Below are positions 55,768 through 63,900 of a stretch of 64,000 bases of DNA, in pieces. Each line of letters starts with the position of its first letter. Positions within the stretch are counted from its first letter, which is position 1. A program made the translations under genes and the position numbers. A model generated the notes under the pieces. The model saw only the letters and a list, made by a program, of their open reading frames with translations, did no database searches and was not told the origin of the DNA. The stretch spans positions 1,506,665 to 1,570,664 of the forward strand of contig NZ_KZ454944.1 of the NCBI RefSeq assembly GCF_002797415.1. Reading direction: 5' to 3'. This DNA comes from Bacillus alkalisoli. Lineage in GTDB: Bacteria > Bacillota > Bacilli > Bacillales > Bacillaceae_I.

Positions 55768-56328
55768 GTGAGGGAGTTTATTGTTAGTTTACTAGTCGTC
55801 CTTTTTTTAGGAAGTATTATATTTTACTATATGATAGATATAAAAAACCCAACCACTGTTGGTTATATTATGGAGAAAAAAGATAATCAATTACTCATTG
55901 TGGAGCAAGAGAGAAATGCGCACAATTTTTACGAAGCAACGTGGTACAAAATTCCACTTTTCTTAAGAACGACTGGCAATTTTCAAGTAGGTCAAAAAGT
56001 GGCGGTAAAGGGTAGTGGAATCGTTGCCGACAGCTATCCAGCTCAGTCTTCTGCTCGGAAAATAAAAAGAATGAACCTTGAAAAGGTCGAAGGCGCTAAG
56101 TTGTCTCAAGAAAAAGTGCTTTCTGTTGCTCTAAATGAATCATATAAGCAAGGGGATTTATATAGGGTAGAAGAAATTAATTTCTCAAACGGTATGTGGG
56201 ACGTAAAGATTGTACGGATTTTAAGCTCGACATACGAGGAAAACTCTGAGTTTACTGTGCAAATAAGCGACTTAACTGGCGAGGTATTTTCGATCACGGA
56301 GGAGGATGCGGATGAAAAGGTTTTATAA
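55768..56328 (+). CDS. Unknown anchored protein, first of a three-gene operon
   Basis: 186 aa. N-terminal transmembrane segment (FIVSLLVVLFLGSIIFYYMI) then a small beta-rich region with GYIMEKKDNQLLIVEQ and GQKVAVKGSG, reminiscent of DUF3221-type OB folds (tentative), and a C-terminal helix-strand part. GTG start after AAGGGAG. Overlaps the next gene by 17 bp. Confidence 0.65.
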   Translation: MREFIVSLLVVLFLGSIIFYYMIDIKNPTTVGYIMEKKDNQLLIVEQERNAHNFYEATWYKIPLFLRTTGNFQVGQKVAVKGSGIVADSYPAQSSARKIKRMNLEKVEGAKLSQEKVLSVALNESYKQGDLYRVEEINFSNGMWDVKIVRILSSTYEENSEFTVQISDLTGEVFSITEEDADEKVL

Positions 56329-56683
56329 ATGGTTAGGTATTTCACTTCTGGCATTTACCGTTCTCCTATATGGTGTCCACTTTATTACCTATCGAGACTA
56401 TGATGATAAACATATTATTTACTCTGTAAATGATGAGGGAGTAATTTTTGGTCCAATTAAACTTTACAGAGATGCTGCGTATGGGCCACTGGAGACTCAG
56501 CCTATACTAGACTCGACAACAGTTTCTGGATTCGGCTTTATGAGCTTGTTTATTCATGATAAAGATTCTTTAAAAGAAGGGCAACGAGTGAGGGTCTGGT
56601 ATGAGGAAACGAATGAAATACAAAAGATAATTGTGTACGGACCGTCCTTTCTACCAAAACCTTTTATTCGCTGGCCGTGGTGA
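56312..56683 (+). CDS. Unknown anchored protein, second of the operon
   Basis: 123 aa. Transmembrane segment (WLGISLLAFTVLLYGVHF), then a soluble part ending PKPFIRWPW. ATG 56312 lies six bases after GGAGG; ATG 56306 overlaps that site. No family recognised. GQRVRVWYEE resembles the OB-like GQKV strand of the upstream protein. Confidence 0.65.
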   Translation: MKRFYKWLGISLLAFTVLLYGVHFITYRDYDDKHIIYSVNDEGVIFGPIKLYRDAAYGPLETQPILDSTTVSGFGFMSLFIHDKDSLKEGQRVRVWYEETNEIQKIIVYGPSFLPKPFIRWPW

Positions 56684-56707
56684 GTGAGCAGGAAGGAGCG
56701 ATGACAG

Positions 56708-57148
56708 GTGAAGCTTAGAGCTATTAAAAATATAGCTATCTGTATTATCGTGCTAGTTGCTGGATTACTAGGATTGAGATTTTTTCATTTTTCGCTTCAG
56801 TCGGATACGACGAAAGTTGCTAAAGAGTACTTAGAACAAGAAGGCTTTATCGTCCTTCATTACGCGGGTGAAAATGGACCATACCGGGTTACAAAAAGAA
56901 GTGCAATGGAATTCCCACATAGTAAATTGCTAGCTGTACAAGAGCAACCAGTAGATTTTTATCGATGGAAGGATCTTCATGATAAAAGTTTTTATGTTGC
57001 AAATCACCCTCTTCGTACTCTGTTTGGTTATACTTCCGTTGTCCTTATGATGGATGGCGAAGAAGTAATAGGTGCCGTTTCAATAAAGAATGGTCAAATT
57101 TATTCTCTGCATGGGAAAACCGCGGAAGAGATGAGTGCGGGGGAATAA
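56708..57148 (+). CDS. Unknown anchored protein, third of the operon
   Basis: 146 aa. Transmembrane segment (NIAICIIVLVAGLLGLRFF), then a soluble domain of about 115 residues facing outward. GTG after AAGGAG. No family recognised. Terminator follows. Confidence 0.65.
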   Translation: MKLRAIKNIAICIIVLVAGLLGLRFFHFSLQSDTTKVAKEYLEQEGFIVLHYAGENGPYRVTKRSAMEFPHSKLLAVQEQPVDFYRWKDLHDKSFYVANHPLRTLFGYTSVVLMMDGEEVIGAVSIKNGQIYSLHGKTAEEMSAGE

Positions 57149-57194
57149 GGCAAGAATTTGTTTGACAAATAGAAACACGACACAAATAGAATAG

Positions 57195-57236
57195 AAAAAA
57201 CGCTAGAGTACTTTATCGTTACCTCTAGCGTTTTCC
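57195..57236 (+). terminator. Bidirectional terminator
   Basis: Stem AACGCTAGAG (57199-57208) / CTCTAGCGTT (57223-57232) between convergent units, T-run after. Confidence 0.85.
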
Positions 57237-57241
57237 CTTGT

Positions 57242-57397
57242 TTACTTTTTATTTGCCTGCTTGCCACTTTTCTTCTGGCTTTGTGAATTGCTATTACCTA
57301 CTTGATAATCACTTCCAAATTCCACATCATTATGTTTGTCGTGCTTTTCTACTTGCTCTCGAGTTTGGTTCTTATTTTGTCTGCCTTGTTTAGACAT
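57242..57397 (-). CDS. Small hydrophilic spore-protein-like peptide
   Basis: 51 aa, MSKQGRQNKNQTREQVEKHD start, rich in Gln, Asn, Lys and Ser, ending GKQANKK, no hydrophobic core. Composition and size resemble minor small acid-soluble spore proteins, but I do not recognise a specific one. ATG 57397, with GTGAG about 10 bases upstream. Confidence 0.6.
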   Translation of the reverse strand: MSKQGRQNKNQTREQVEKHDKHNDVEFGSDYQVGNSNSQSQKKSGKQANKK

Positions 57398-57528
57398 GCA
57401 TGTCATCTCACTTTCGGGTTAGTATCGTTTTTAATATGTGCAAGTGTTAAAATTACATGCGTTACATAAACAATTATAGAAATTACTATAATTGTTTTTT
57501 GCATTTACTAAAAAAATTTTAAAAAACA

Positions 57529-57554
57529 AAACCTTTTTCCACCTTCACATGTCT
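57529..57554 (+). promoter_or_regulatory. Candidate autoregulatory ECF sigma promoter
   Basis: AAAACC (57529-57534) and TGTCTAA (57551-57557) resemble the ECF pattern TGAAAC-N16-CGTC. Just downstream CCTTCAC and GTGAAGG can pair. Directly before the ECF sigma gene. Confidence 0.5.
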
Positions 57555-57597
57555 AATGCGTGAAAAGTGAAGGTTGGAGTTTTAGGGGGGAAACAAC

Positions 57598-58119
57598 TTG
57601 CAGAATGAACTACTTGTTAAAAAGGCACGGAAGGGGGATGAGGGAGCCTTCTTCGCGTTAATGTCTGAACATAAAGAACAATTATATAGAATCGCTTATG
57701 CTCACTTTAAAAACGAGCAAGATTCGTTAGAAGCGATACAAGAAGTGACGTTTCGCGCATTTAAATCAATAAAAAAATTAAAAGAGCCAAATTATTTTTC
57801 AACATGGCTCATTCGAATCATGATTAACTACTGCAGCGATGAATTAAGAAAGAAAAAGCGTGAAATACCTCGTGGCGAACAGTTAGAGATTGCGACGTTG
57901 AGTAATAACACACTACGTCTAGAAGTAGAGGAAGCACTAGCATCCTTAGATGAACCGTACCATTCCGTCATACAACTGAAATACATTCAAGATCTGCGTA
58001 TTAAAGATATCGCGCTCATCATGAATTCACCAGAAGGTACTGTGAAAACATGGCTAAACAAAGGGCTGATGGCTTTGCGCTCTTATTTTGACGAGAAAGG
58101 TGGGAACAAGCATGTTTGA
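57598..58119 (+). CDS. ECF RNA polymerase sigma factor
   Basis: 173 aa. Sigma region 2 (about 10-75, DSLEAIQEVTFRAFKSI and STWLIRIMINYCSD) and region 4 (about 105-165, HSVIQLKYIQDLRIKDIALIM with SPEGTVKTWLNKG as the recognition helix). TTG 57598 after GGGGGG. The downstream DUF4179 gene overlaps its stop, marking a sigma/anti-sigma pair. Closest functional type is SigV/SigI-like; signal unknown. Confidence 0.91.
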   Translation: MQNELLVKKARKGDEGAFFALMSEHKEQLYRIAYAHFKNEQDSLEAIQEVTFRAFKSIKKLKEPNYFSTWLIRIMINYCSDELRKKKREIPRGEQLEIATLSNNTLRLEVEEALASLDEPYHSVIQLKYIQDLRIKDIALIMNSPEGTVKTWLNKGLMALRSYFDEKGGNKHV

Positions 58120-59431
58120 AAACGAAGAAAAAAAATTACACGAAATGAAAGATAAAATTGATAAAGTAGAAGTGCCATCCAACATCGATGAGTATATTTT
58201 AAAAGGAATGCACCAAGCGAAAGAAAAGAAGCGGACTTTCCACTCTTCCTTCAGATGGGGGGCCATTGCTGCAAGTGTACTGCTGCTAATCATGTTTACG
58301 TCAATTAAAGTTTCCCCAACATTTGCTGGCTATGTTAGCTCTATTCCTGGGATGCAAAAAATCGTCGAGCTTATGCGCAATGATAAAGGTATGATCTCCA
58401 TTATTGAAAACGAATATTTACAAATAATTGACACAACAGTAGAAGAGAACGGTGTGAAACTAACGATTGATGCAATTATCGTAGATGAAGACCGCGCGTT
58501 TTTATATTACACGATTGAAACCGACAAATCTTATCGAGAGGTGATTTTAAGTGAAGCTCGTTTTACAGACAAAGAAGGAAACGAACTGCCACTTAGTTCC
58601 GGTGTATATTCACACGGTAATGTTGAAAAAAACACTCCTATTAGTGGAGAACTTTTACTTGCTTATCCTGTAGAAAATCAACTTCCAAGTGAAATCATTT
58701 TACACACAGGGGTTAAAGCTGATGGTGTTGACGTATTAATTTCTCAGGGTATACCGATTACCATTGATTACGAAAAATTTTCTGCCATTAAAAAAGTGTA
58801 TGAAGTGAATGAGACCGTGGCGATAGAAGGGCAAAAGATACTTGTAGAAAAAGTAGAGATTCGTCCAACTCGTATTGCCGTTTCTATTCTTTACGATGAA
58901 CTGAATACACATAAAATATTTGCTTTTGACAACATCCGCTTAATGGATGAAAAAGGAGAAATTTGGACAGAACAAACTGCGTCTATTTCCTTCTTTGAAA
59001 CAGACCCGAACAGATTTACCTTATATTTTGAAAGTAATTATTTCGCTGAACCGAAAGAACTATATTTGGAGTTTTCTTCTGTAAGGGCTTTGCCGAAAGA
59101 TGAGGTAGAGTTAGTAGTGGATATTGAGCAAGAAGAAATTATCCAACAGCCTAGTGATAACCGATTTATTTCCGTTACAACATCTTTTAAGGATATTGTA
59201 TTTGAGTATCAATCCGACGACTCATTGGCTCAAGGAGCTATTTTGTCTTCCACTTATGTGGATGCCAATGGAACGGAATTCCGTTCTAGCTTTTTTCATT
59301 CGGGGGATAGACTAAATAATATCCGTGAAATTGGATTCGAACTTTTTAGTGAAGCGAAAAGTCCATTAACCTTTACCATTACAGACTACCCGAATCGTCT
59401 AAAAGGGGATGTCGGTCTAAAATTAAAGTAA
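58112..59431 (+). CDS. DUF4179 membrane anti-sigma factor
   Basis: 439 aa. Cytoplasmic N-terminus (about 1-40), one transmembrane segment (WGAIAASVLLLIMFTSI), then a large extracellular DUF4179 domain with duplicated beta modules. ATG 58112 overlaps the sigma stop by 8 bp. Holds the ECF sigma at the membrane until a cell-envelope signal appears (family knowledge). Confidence 0.87.
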   Translation: MFENEEKKLHEMKDKIDKVEVPSNIDEYILKGMHQAKEKKRTFHSSFRWGAIAASVLLLIMFTSIKVSPTFAGYVSSIPGMQKIVELMRNDKGMISIIENEYLQIIDTTVEENGVKLTIDAIIVDEDRAFLYYTIETDKSYREVILSEARFTDKEGNELPLSSGVYSHGNVEKNTPISGELLLAYPVENQLPSEIILHTGVKADGVDVLISQGIPITIDYEKFSAIKKVYEVNETVAIEGQKILVEKVEIRPTRIAVSILYDELNTHKIFAFDNIRLMDEKGEIWTEQTASISFFETDPNRFTLYFESNYFAEPKELYLEFSSVRALPKDEVELVVDIEQEEIIQQPSDNRFISVTTSFKDIVFEYQSDDSLAQGAILSSTYVDANGTEFRSSFFHSGDRLNNIREIGFELFSEAKSPLTFTITDYPNRLKGDVGLKLK

Positions 59432-59440
59432 GGAAGCAAA

Positions 59441-59474
59441 AAGGAACAGTTTCTCGTCACGAGTACTGTTCCTC
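59441..59474 (+). terminator. Bidirectional terminator
   Basis: Two-part hairpin: AAGGAACAGT... ACTGTTCC outer stem with inner CTCG/CGAG. The convergent gene's stop lies inside. Confidence 0.82.
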
Positions 59475-59951
59475 TTCTTTTGCTTCTTTTATCCCTTTGT
59501 ACGTTTCATTTTCTACAAGTTTTTGATAAAAGTACATGAGGATTGCCTTGTTAGTGAAAACAAGCCAGAGCTGCCATCGGCTTAATTTCTTTAACGTCCA
59601 TATTCCATGTTTTTCAAAAAAAGCATAAAAAGGAAATGCAAAAAACCATCCAAAGGCTAGGTTTACTAACATATACAGAGGGAATTTTCCGTACGTCCAC
59701 TTTAAAATCCATAATGTACCTGCAAAAAATGGCCCTACCATTAAAGCGAATTCTCCAATTAAGGAAGGAAGGATTTTTTCTTTTATGACCCACCATTTTT
59801 TCTTGTAGGCGAAGTGACTTTCCATACAAAGATACAAGTTAATGAACGTTATCGCCGGTATAAAACGCCTTATCGACTTCCAACCTAATAACGGAAGCGT
59901 ACTTGATGAAAGGATTACCATTAACCACAACATTTTTTTTTGCTTATTCAT
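59457..59951 (-). CDS. Multi-pass membrane protein
   Basis: 164 aa, four hydrophobic segments (MLWLMVILSSSTLPLLGW first) separated by short basic loops, and a charged C-terminus EAKEEEQYS. Layout resembles the CBO0543-like protein at 45264. ATG after AAAGGATG. Confidence 0.62.
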   Translation of the reverse strand: MNKQKKMLWLMVILSSSTLPLLGWKSIRRFIPAITFINLYLCMESHFAYKKKWWVIKEKILPSLIGEFALMVGPFFAGTLWILKWTYGKFPLYMLVNLAFGWFFAFPFYAFFEKHGIWTLKKLSRWQLWLVFTNKAILMYFYQKLVENETYKGIKEAKEEEQYS

Positions 59952-60040
59952 AGGACTTCATCCTTTTTCTGCTAGCATCGTTGATTATAGCTTGTGTTTT
60001 GGAAAAGGAAATATGATTTGTAGTTTTTGGAAAGATTGGT

Positions 60041-60229
60041 TTAGTCCCATTTACTCAAGTACTCATACACGACGTCTTGCACTACTTCAAAAAGATCCGA
60101 AGTCCCGTCGCTTTGGATTGTTTTTTGAACTTGTACGGCTAGTTCTATGTATTGTTGCTCCGTGAGCGGAGTGTGTTCATACTGTATGAAAGCATTTCGA
60201 ATCATTTTTTCAATTAGTTTTATGTCCAA
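60041..60229 (-). CDS. yqzH: YqzH-like small protein
   Basis: 62 aa, MDIKLIEKMIRNAFIQYEH start, helical, ending VVYEYLSKWD; matches YqzH, which neighbours polY2 in B. subtilis. TTG start, 8 bases after GAGGTG. Function unknown. Confidence 0.75.
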   Translation of the reverse strand: MDIKLIEKMIRNAFIQYEHTPLTEQQYIELAVQVQKTIQSDGTSDLFEVVQDVVYEYLSKWD

Positions 60230-60360
60230 CGTAAATTCACCTCGATGGGGGTATTATACTTTGTTTTAAGCAATCAGGATATAAATGTCTGAAAAGGACA
60301 TAAAACCAAACGCTTTGTTCCTATATATTTTAACACCGTGTTTATAAAAAAATTTTACCA

Positions 60361-60421
60361 TTGAAACAGAACGTATATTCCCTTACAATGAATACTATAA
60401 TATAAATACGAACATATATTC
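60361..60421 (+). promoter_or_regulatory. polY2 promoter with two LexA-like boxes
   Basis: TTGAAA (60361-60366), 17 bp, TACAAT (60384-60389). GAACGTATATTC (60369-60380) sits in the spacer and CGAACATATATTC (60409-60421) lies downstream; each differs from GAAC-N4-GTTC by one base. Confidence 0.65.
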
Positions 60422-60440
60422 TTTTGTGAGGTGAACTTTC

Positions 60441-61706
60441 ATGGAGACAATCAATTACAGCCAGCTACCCAACAACAAGATATTGTGCGTCGATATGAAG
60501 AGTTTTTATGCAAGTTGTGCAGCGGTCATGATGGGGCAAGACCCGCTCACAAGCTACATTGCAGTCGTTGGAGATACGGAGCGACAAGGAAGCATTGTGC
60601 TTGCGGCCTCTCCAAAACTAAAACAAGAATTCAACATTAAAACGGGCTCTAGACTATTCGAAATACCAAACGACCCGCGCATTCAAATCGTGAATCCGAA
60701 GATGGCCACATACTTACGAATTTCCACTGAAATTACAAAGTTGTTCCATCAATTCGTACCGAAAGAAGCCATTCATACGTACAGCGTCGACGAAAGCTTT
60801 TTGAAATTAGACGGAGTGGAGTCCATTTGGGGAGATGCACACACCATTGCTGCAAAAATAAAAGAAGCCATCGAGCGCGAGTTTCAGCTCCCATGTGCGA
60901 TTGGCATTGGCCCAAATATGTTACTGTCCAAGCTTTGTTTAGATCTTGAAGCAAAAAAGAAAGGCATCGCCGAGTGGACATATGAAGATGTGAAAACAAA
61001 ACTTTGGCCATTGTCACCGCTAAAAGAAATGTGGGGAATTGGCTCACAAGTTCAAAAAACATTAAACAAAATGGGAATATTCAATGTAGGTCAGCTAGCC
61101 AACTACCCGTTAGAGTTATTAGAAAAAAAGTTCGGTGTGATGGGGAATCAGCTTTACTATCACGCATGGGGAATTGACCTATCCGAACTTGGCGCACCGA
61201 TTATTCAAGGACAAATTAGCTTCGGAAAAAGTCAAATGTTGCTTCGGGACTACACAGACCCGACAGAAGTAAAACATGTTCTTCTTGAAATTTGTGAAGA
61301 AGTGGCAAGAAGAGCGCGTCACCACGGCAAAGCTGGTCGCACAATTAGTCTTGGAATCGGCTATAGTCGCGACGAATTAGGTGGCGGATTTTACCGATCC
61401 AAAACAATGGAAGGCCCAACGAACATCACGATGGACCTGTATGAAACATGCCTTCAACTTTTTAAAGAAAACTATGTAAACAAAACGGTTCGGAAAATTT
61501 CAGTGTCACTATCCAATATCGTCGATGATAGTGAGATGCAACTGAATTTGTTCGAACTCGACCGACCAAAACGAAGAGAGCTTGGGTATGTGATGGACCG
61601 AATCCGCAGTAAATATGGGTCAGATGCATTGCTGCGTGCTGTGTCATACACAAATGCCGGAACAGCAAGACACCGAAGCAGACTCGTTGGTGGACATAAA
61701 GCGTAA
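60441..61706 (+). CDS. polY2: Y-family DNA polymerase PolY2 (UvrX/YqjW-like)
   Basis: 421 aa translesion polymerase of the UmuC/UvrX branch. Catalytic CVDMKSFYASC and YSVDESFLKLD; HhH region MWGIGSQVQKTLNKMGI; C-terminal QLNLFELD clamp motif. Preceded by LexA-like boxes; paired with the YolD-like gene 23 bp downstream, as in B. subtilis yqjW-yqjX. ATG after GAGGTG. Confidence 0.93.
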   Translation: METINYSQLPNNKILCVDMKSFYASCAAVMMGQDPLTSYIAVVGDTERQGSIVLAASPKLKQEFNIKTGSRLFEIPNDPRIQIVNPKMATYLRISTEITKLFHQFVPKEAIHTYSVDESFLKLDGVESIWGDAHTIAAKIKEAIEREFQLPCAIGIGPNMLLSKLCLDLEAKKKGIAEWTYEDVKTKLWPLSPLKEMWGIGSQVQKTLNKMGIFNVGQLANYPLELLEKKFGVMGNQLYYHAWGIDLSELGAPIIQGQISFGKSQMLLRDYTDPTEVKHVLLEICEEVARRARHHGKAGRTISLGIGYSRDELGGGFYRSKTMEGPTNITMDLYETCLQLFKENYVNKTVRKISVSLSNIVDDSEMQLNLFELDRPKRRELGYVMDRIRSKYGSDALLRAVSYTNAGTARHRSRLVGGHKA

Positions 61707-61729
61707 ATAAATAAAGGAGGACAATCGCC

Positions 61730-62053
61730 ATGATTCGTGACCGTGGAACAATTAAATGGACGTCCATGATGCTACCAGAGCACGTCAAAATGCTCCGCGA
61801 TTGGACGAAAGAAGACTATTACGAAATCAAACCACAACTAGACGAACAACAAATCGAAATGATGAATGAGCAAATTGGCGAAGCGATGGAGTTCGGAAAT
61901 GAAGTAACCATCACATACTACGAAAATAAACGCTATCAACTGTTTGTCGGTACGATTCACCATGTCGACCCAATGAAACGCCGCATGCACGTAGTCGACA
62001 AGTTCGGCGAAGTTTCCTACTTGCCATTAGGAGATGTATTGGATATTTCTTGA
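61730..62053 (+). CDS. yqjX: YolD-like protein (YqjX)
   Basis: 107 aa. IRDRGTIKWTSMMLPEHVKML start and KRMHVVDKFGEVSYLPLGDVLDI end identify the YolD-like family, regularly paired with UvrX/PolY2 and suggested as an accessory to it. AAGGAGG before ATG. Confidence 0.9.
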   Translation: MIRDRGTIKWTSMMLPEHVKMLRDWTKEDYYEIKPQLDEQQIEMMNEQIGEAMEFGNEVTITYYENKRYQLFVGTIHHVDPMKRRMHVVDKFGEVSYLPLGDVLDIS

Positions 62054-62163
62054 ACATATTTCTTGGAAATATGAAGGATAAATACCTATTTAAGTAGAAG
62101 TTATTCTAACAATGGAGCAGTATAGGAAAATTGCTCAATTGAAGATAAACAGGAGGTATTTCT

Positions 62164-62289
62164 TTGCTGATTCTCGGATTTATTGGGTTGTTTTTAACGC
62201 TTTTTTCTATTGAAGCAAAACTTAGAAAAACAAATAAACAGAATGATGAAATAATAGACTTATTAAAGAAGTTAAATGACAAAAGTTAG
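62164..62289 (+). CDS. Small single-helix membrane protein
   Basis: 41 aa. One transmembrane segment (MLILGFIGLFLTLFSIEA) and a charged helical tail KLRKTNKQNDEIIDLLKKLN. TTG 62164 lies seven bases after AGGAGG. Widespread small-protein type in bacilli by appearance; function unknown. Confidence 0.7.
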   Translation: MLILGFIGLFLTLFSIEAKLRKTNKQNDEIIDLLKKLNDKS

Positions 62290-62338
62290 GAAGATATTAA
62301 GCTAGCGGGTAGAGTGGAAAATTAAGAGGTGGATAGAA

Positions 62339-62947
62339 ATGAAAAAAATTTTTTTATTAATTTTATTATCATTGATACTTTTAGGGTGCTCAAATGAAAA
62401 GGTACATGAAGAATTTTTTGATGAAAAGGTTAAATTAGAAGTGGAATCCATTTACTTGTCTCTAAGCATGAATGAAATTCTCGAGGAAATTCTTGAAGAA
62501 GAAGTGTTAAGTTTTAGCAATGCATATTTATTAAGTGAGAAAGCTCGTAGTTTATTTAATTCTCACGAGGAGTTAGTAAAATTAATGAGAAATATGAACG
62601 ATGTTGATTCAGAACGAGCAGAAAGTAGTTCAGCCATCGGTGTTCTTCATTATGCAACAGATATTTTGTCTAGAAATATGATAGAGCCTCGAAAATTAGA
62701 TGATTCTTCGTTGGAAATATTTAAGGCAATGCAATCCATTGTTGAGTATTGGAGTAATGAAATTCCACTTCAAAAAGGGATAATAAAACTGGAGTCTCAT
62801 TTCGTAATCAAAGATGAATATTGGGAACATACATTTGAAGATGATTTTTGGCGTATAGCTACAAGCTTTTTTCATGAGGATAATGAGAGTTTAGAATTTA
62901 ATTCCAATGTAAGTCATTTACAACAAGCTCTCCAAAAAAACTGGTAA
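62339..62947 (+). CDS. Hypothetical lipoprotein
   Basis: 202 aa. Signal peptide IFLLILLSLILLGC with lipobox LLGC (lipidated Cys at about 18), then an acidic helical domain. No family recognised. GAGGTG before ATG. Terminator follows. Confidence 0.7.
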   Translation: MKKIFLLILLSLILLGCSNEKVHEEFFDEKVKLEVESIYLSLSMNEILEEILEEEVLSFSNAYLLSEKARSLFNSHEELVKLMRNMNDVDSERAESSSAIGVLHYATDILSRNMIEPRKLDDSSLEIFKAMQSIVEYWSNEIPLQKGIIKLESHFVIKDEYWEHTFEDDFWRIATSFFHEDNESLEFNSNVSHLQQALQKNW

Positions 62948-62994
62948 AAAACGTTGAAAGAAATTAGCAACCATAATTCATTACACTACACAAA

Positions 62995-63034
62995 AAATAG
63001 AGTGCCAAAACATATTTTGTTTGGCACTCTATTT
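62995..63034 (+). terminator. Bidirectional terminator
   Basis: Perfect 15 bp stem (62995-63009 / 63020-63034) between the convergent lipoprotein and HPr-like genes. Confidence 0.9.
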
Positions 63035-63049
63035 GATAAAGTTAACTAT

Positions 63050-63286
63050 TTACTTTTTCTCAAACAACCCTAATCCAAGTAAGGCTTCTAATACTTCTTC
63101 GCCTTCGTCAGAAGAAATTTCAACCTCTTGACCAGGCTGTAGAGCTAACGCAAGTAGGCCAAGTAAGCTTTTCGCATCGACTACCCAATGCTCTTTCTTA
63201 AATAAGATTGTCCCAGGATAAGCACTTGTCGTATTCACAACACTACTCGCACTCTCAGCAAAAATTGGTTTAAGTACAGTAACTAC
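63050..63286 (-). CDS. HPr-like protein without phospho-histidine
   Basis: 78 aa, HPr/Crh fold by pattern: start MVVTVLKPIF, the Ser46 region VVDAKSLLGLLALAL (S41) and PGQEVEISSDEGEE. The active-site His15 region reads FAESASS, so it cannot accept phosphate from EI. The conserved Ser suggests HprK-type control, as in Crh. ATG 63286 is nine bases after AAAGGAG; upstream ATG 63319 precedes it. Confidence 0.8.
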   Translation of the reverse strand, partial: VVTVLKPIFAESASSVVNTTSAYPGTILFKKEHWVVDAKSLLGLLALALQPGQEVEISSDEGEEVLEALLGLGLFEKK

Positions 63287-63454
63287 CATTTCACAACACT
63301 CCTTTGTCTCTTTTTCCAAAACGTTTATACCTTTAGTATAGATTAAAACAACGAAACAACAAGCAATTTTTCATGAAATATATGGATATATTGTTAGAAA
63401 AGGAATGAGTAGAAGTGATATGATAAAAGAAATACGAAGTAGCGGGTGGAGCGG

Positions 63455-63859
63455 ATGGATAAAAAGTTGATAGAAACGATAAGTGATTTTTTAATTAAAG
63501 AAGTAAATCCGTATTATATAACTGTTTTTGGATCAATGGCAAAAGGTACGGCAAGGAAAGATAGTGACATCGACATCGCATTTCTTTCAGACGAGAAATT
63601 CGAGCCATATGACCTGTTTATCATCGCTCAAGGATTAGCGTCCATTATAGATAGAGACGTTGATTTAATCGATTTAAATGAAGCATCCACAGTTTTTCAG
63701 GCCCAGATTGTTGGAACAGGAGAAATTATTTTTTGCACTGATGAATACCGCAAAGCAATTTTTGAAATGAAAACATTTAAGATGTACGCGAAATTAAATG
63801 AAGAACGAGAAGTGGTTTTTAAGAGGATTATGGAAAGTGGTCAAATATATGAAAAATAA
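63455..63859 (+). CDS. MNT-type nucleotidyltransferase domain protein
   Basis: 134 aa. GSMAKGTARKDSDIDIAF is the canonical GSx10DxD catalytic motif, with a third Asp in DRDVDLIDL. Members pair with HEPN toxins (MntA/HepT) and AMPylate them. No HEPN gene follows here: a terminator and an opposing CDGSH gene come next. ATG 63455 follows GGGTGG. Slightly uncertain start (GTG 63446). Confidence 0.82.
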   Translation: MDKKLIETISDFLIKEVNPYYITVFGSMAKGTARKDSDIDIAFLSDEKFEPYDLFIIAQGLASIIDRDVDLIDLNEASTVFQAQIVGTGEIIFCTDEYRKAIFEMKTFKMYAKLNEEREVVFKRIMESGQIYEK

Positions 63860-63890
63860 AACGCTTGGGTTCATTAGAATCCAAGCGCTA
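63860..63890 (+). terminator. Terminator of the MNT gene
   Basis: Imperfect stem ACGCTTGGGTT.../...GAATCCAAGCG, with wobble, just after the stop. Confidence 0.75.
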
Positions 63891-63900
63891 AAAATGTAAA

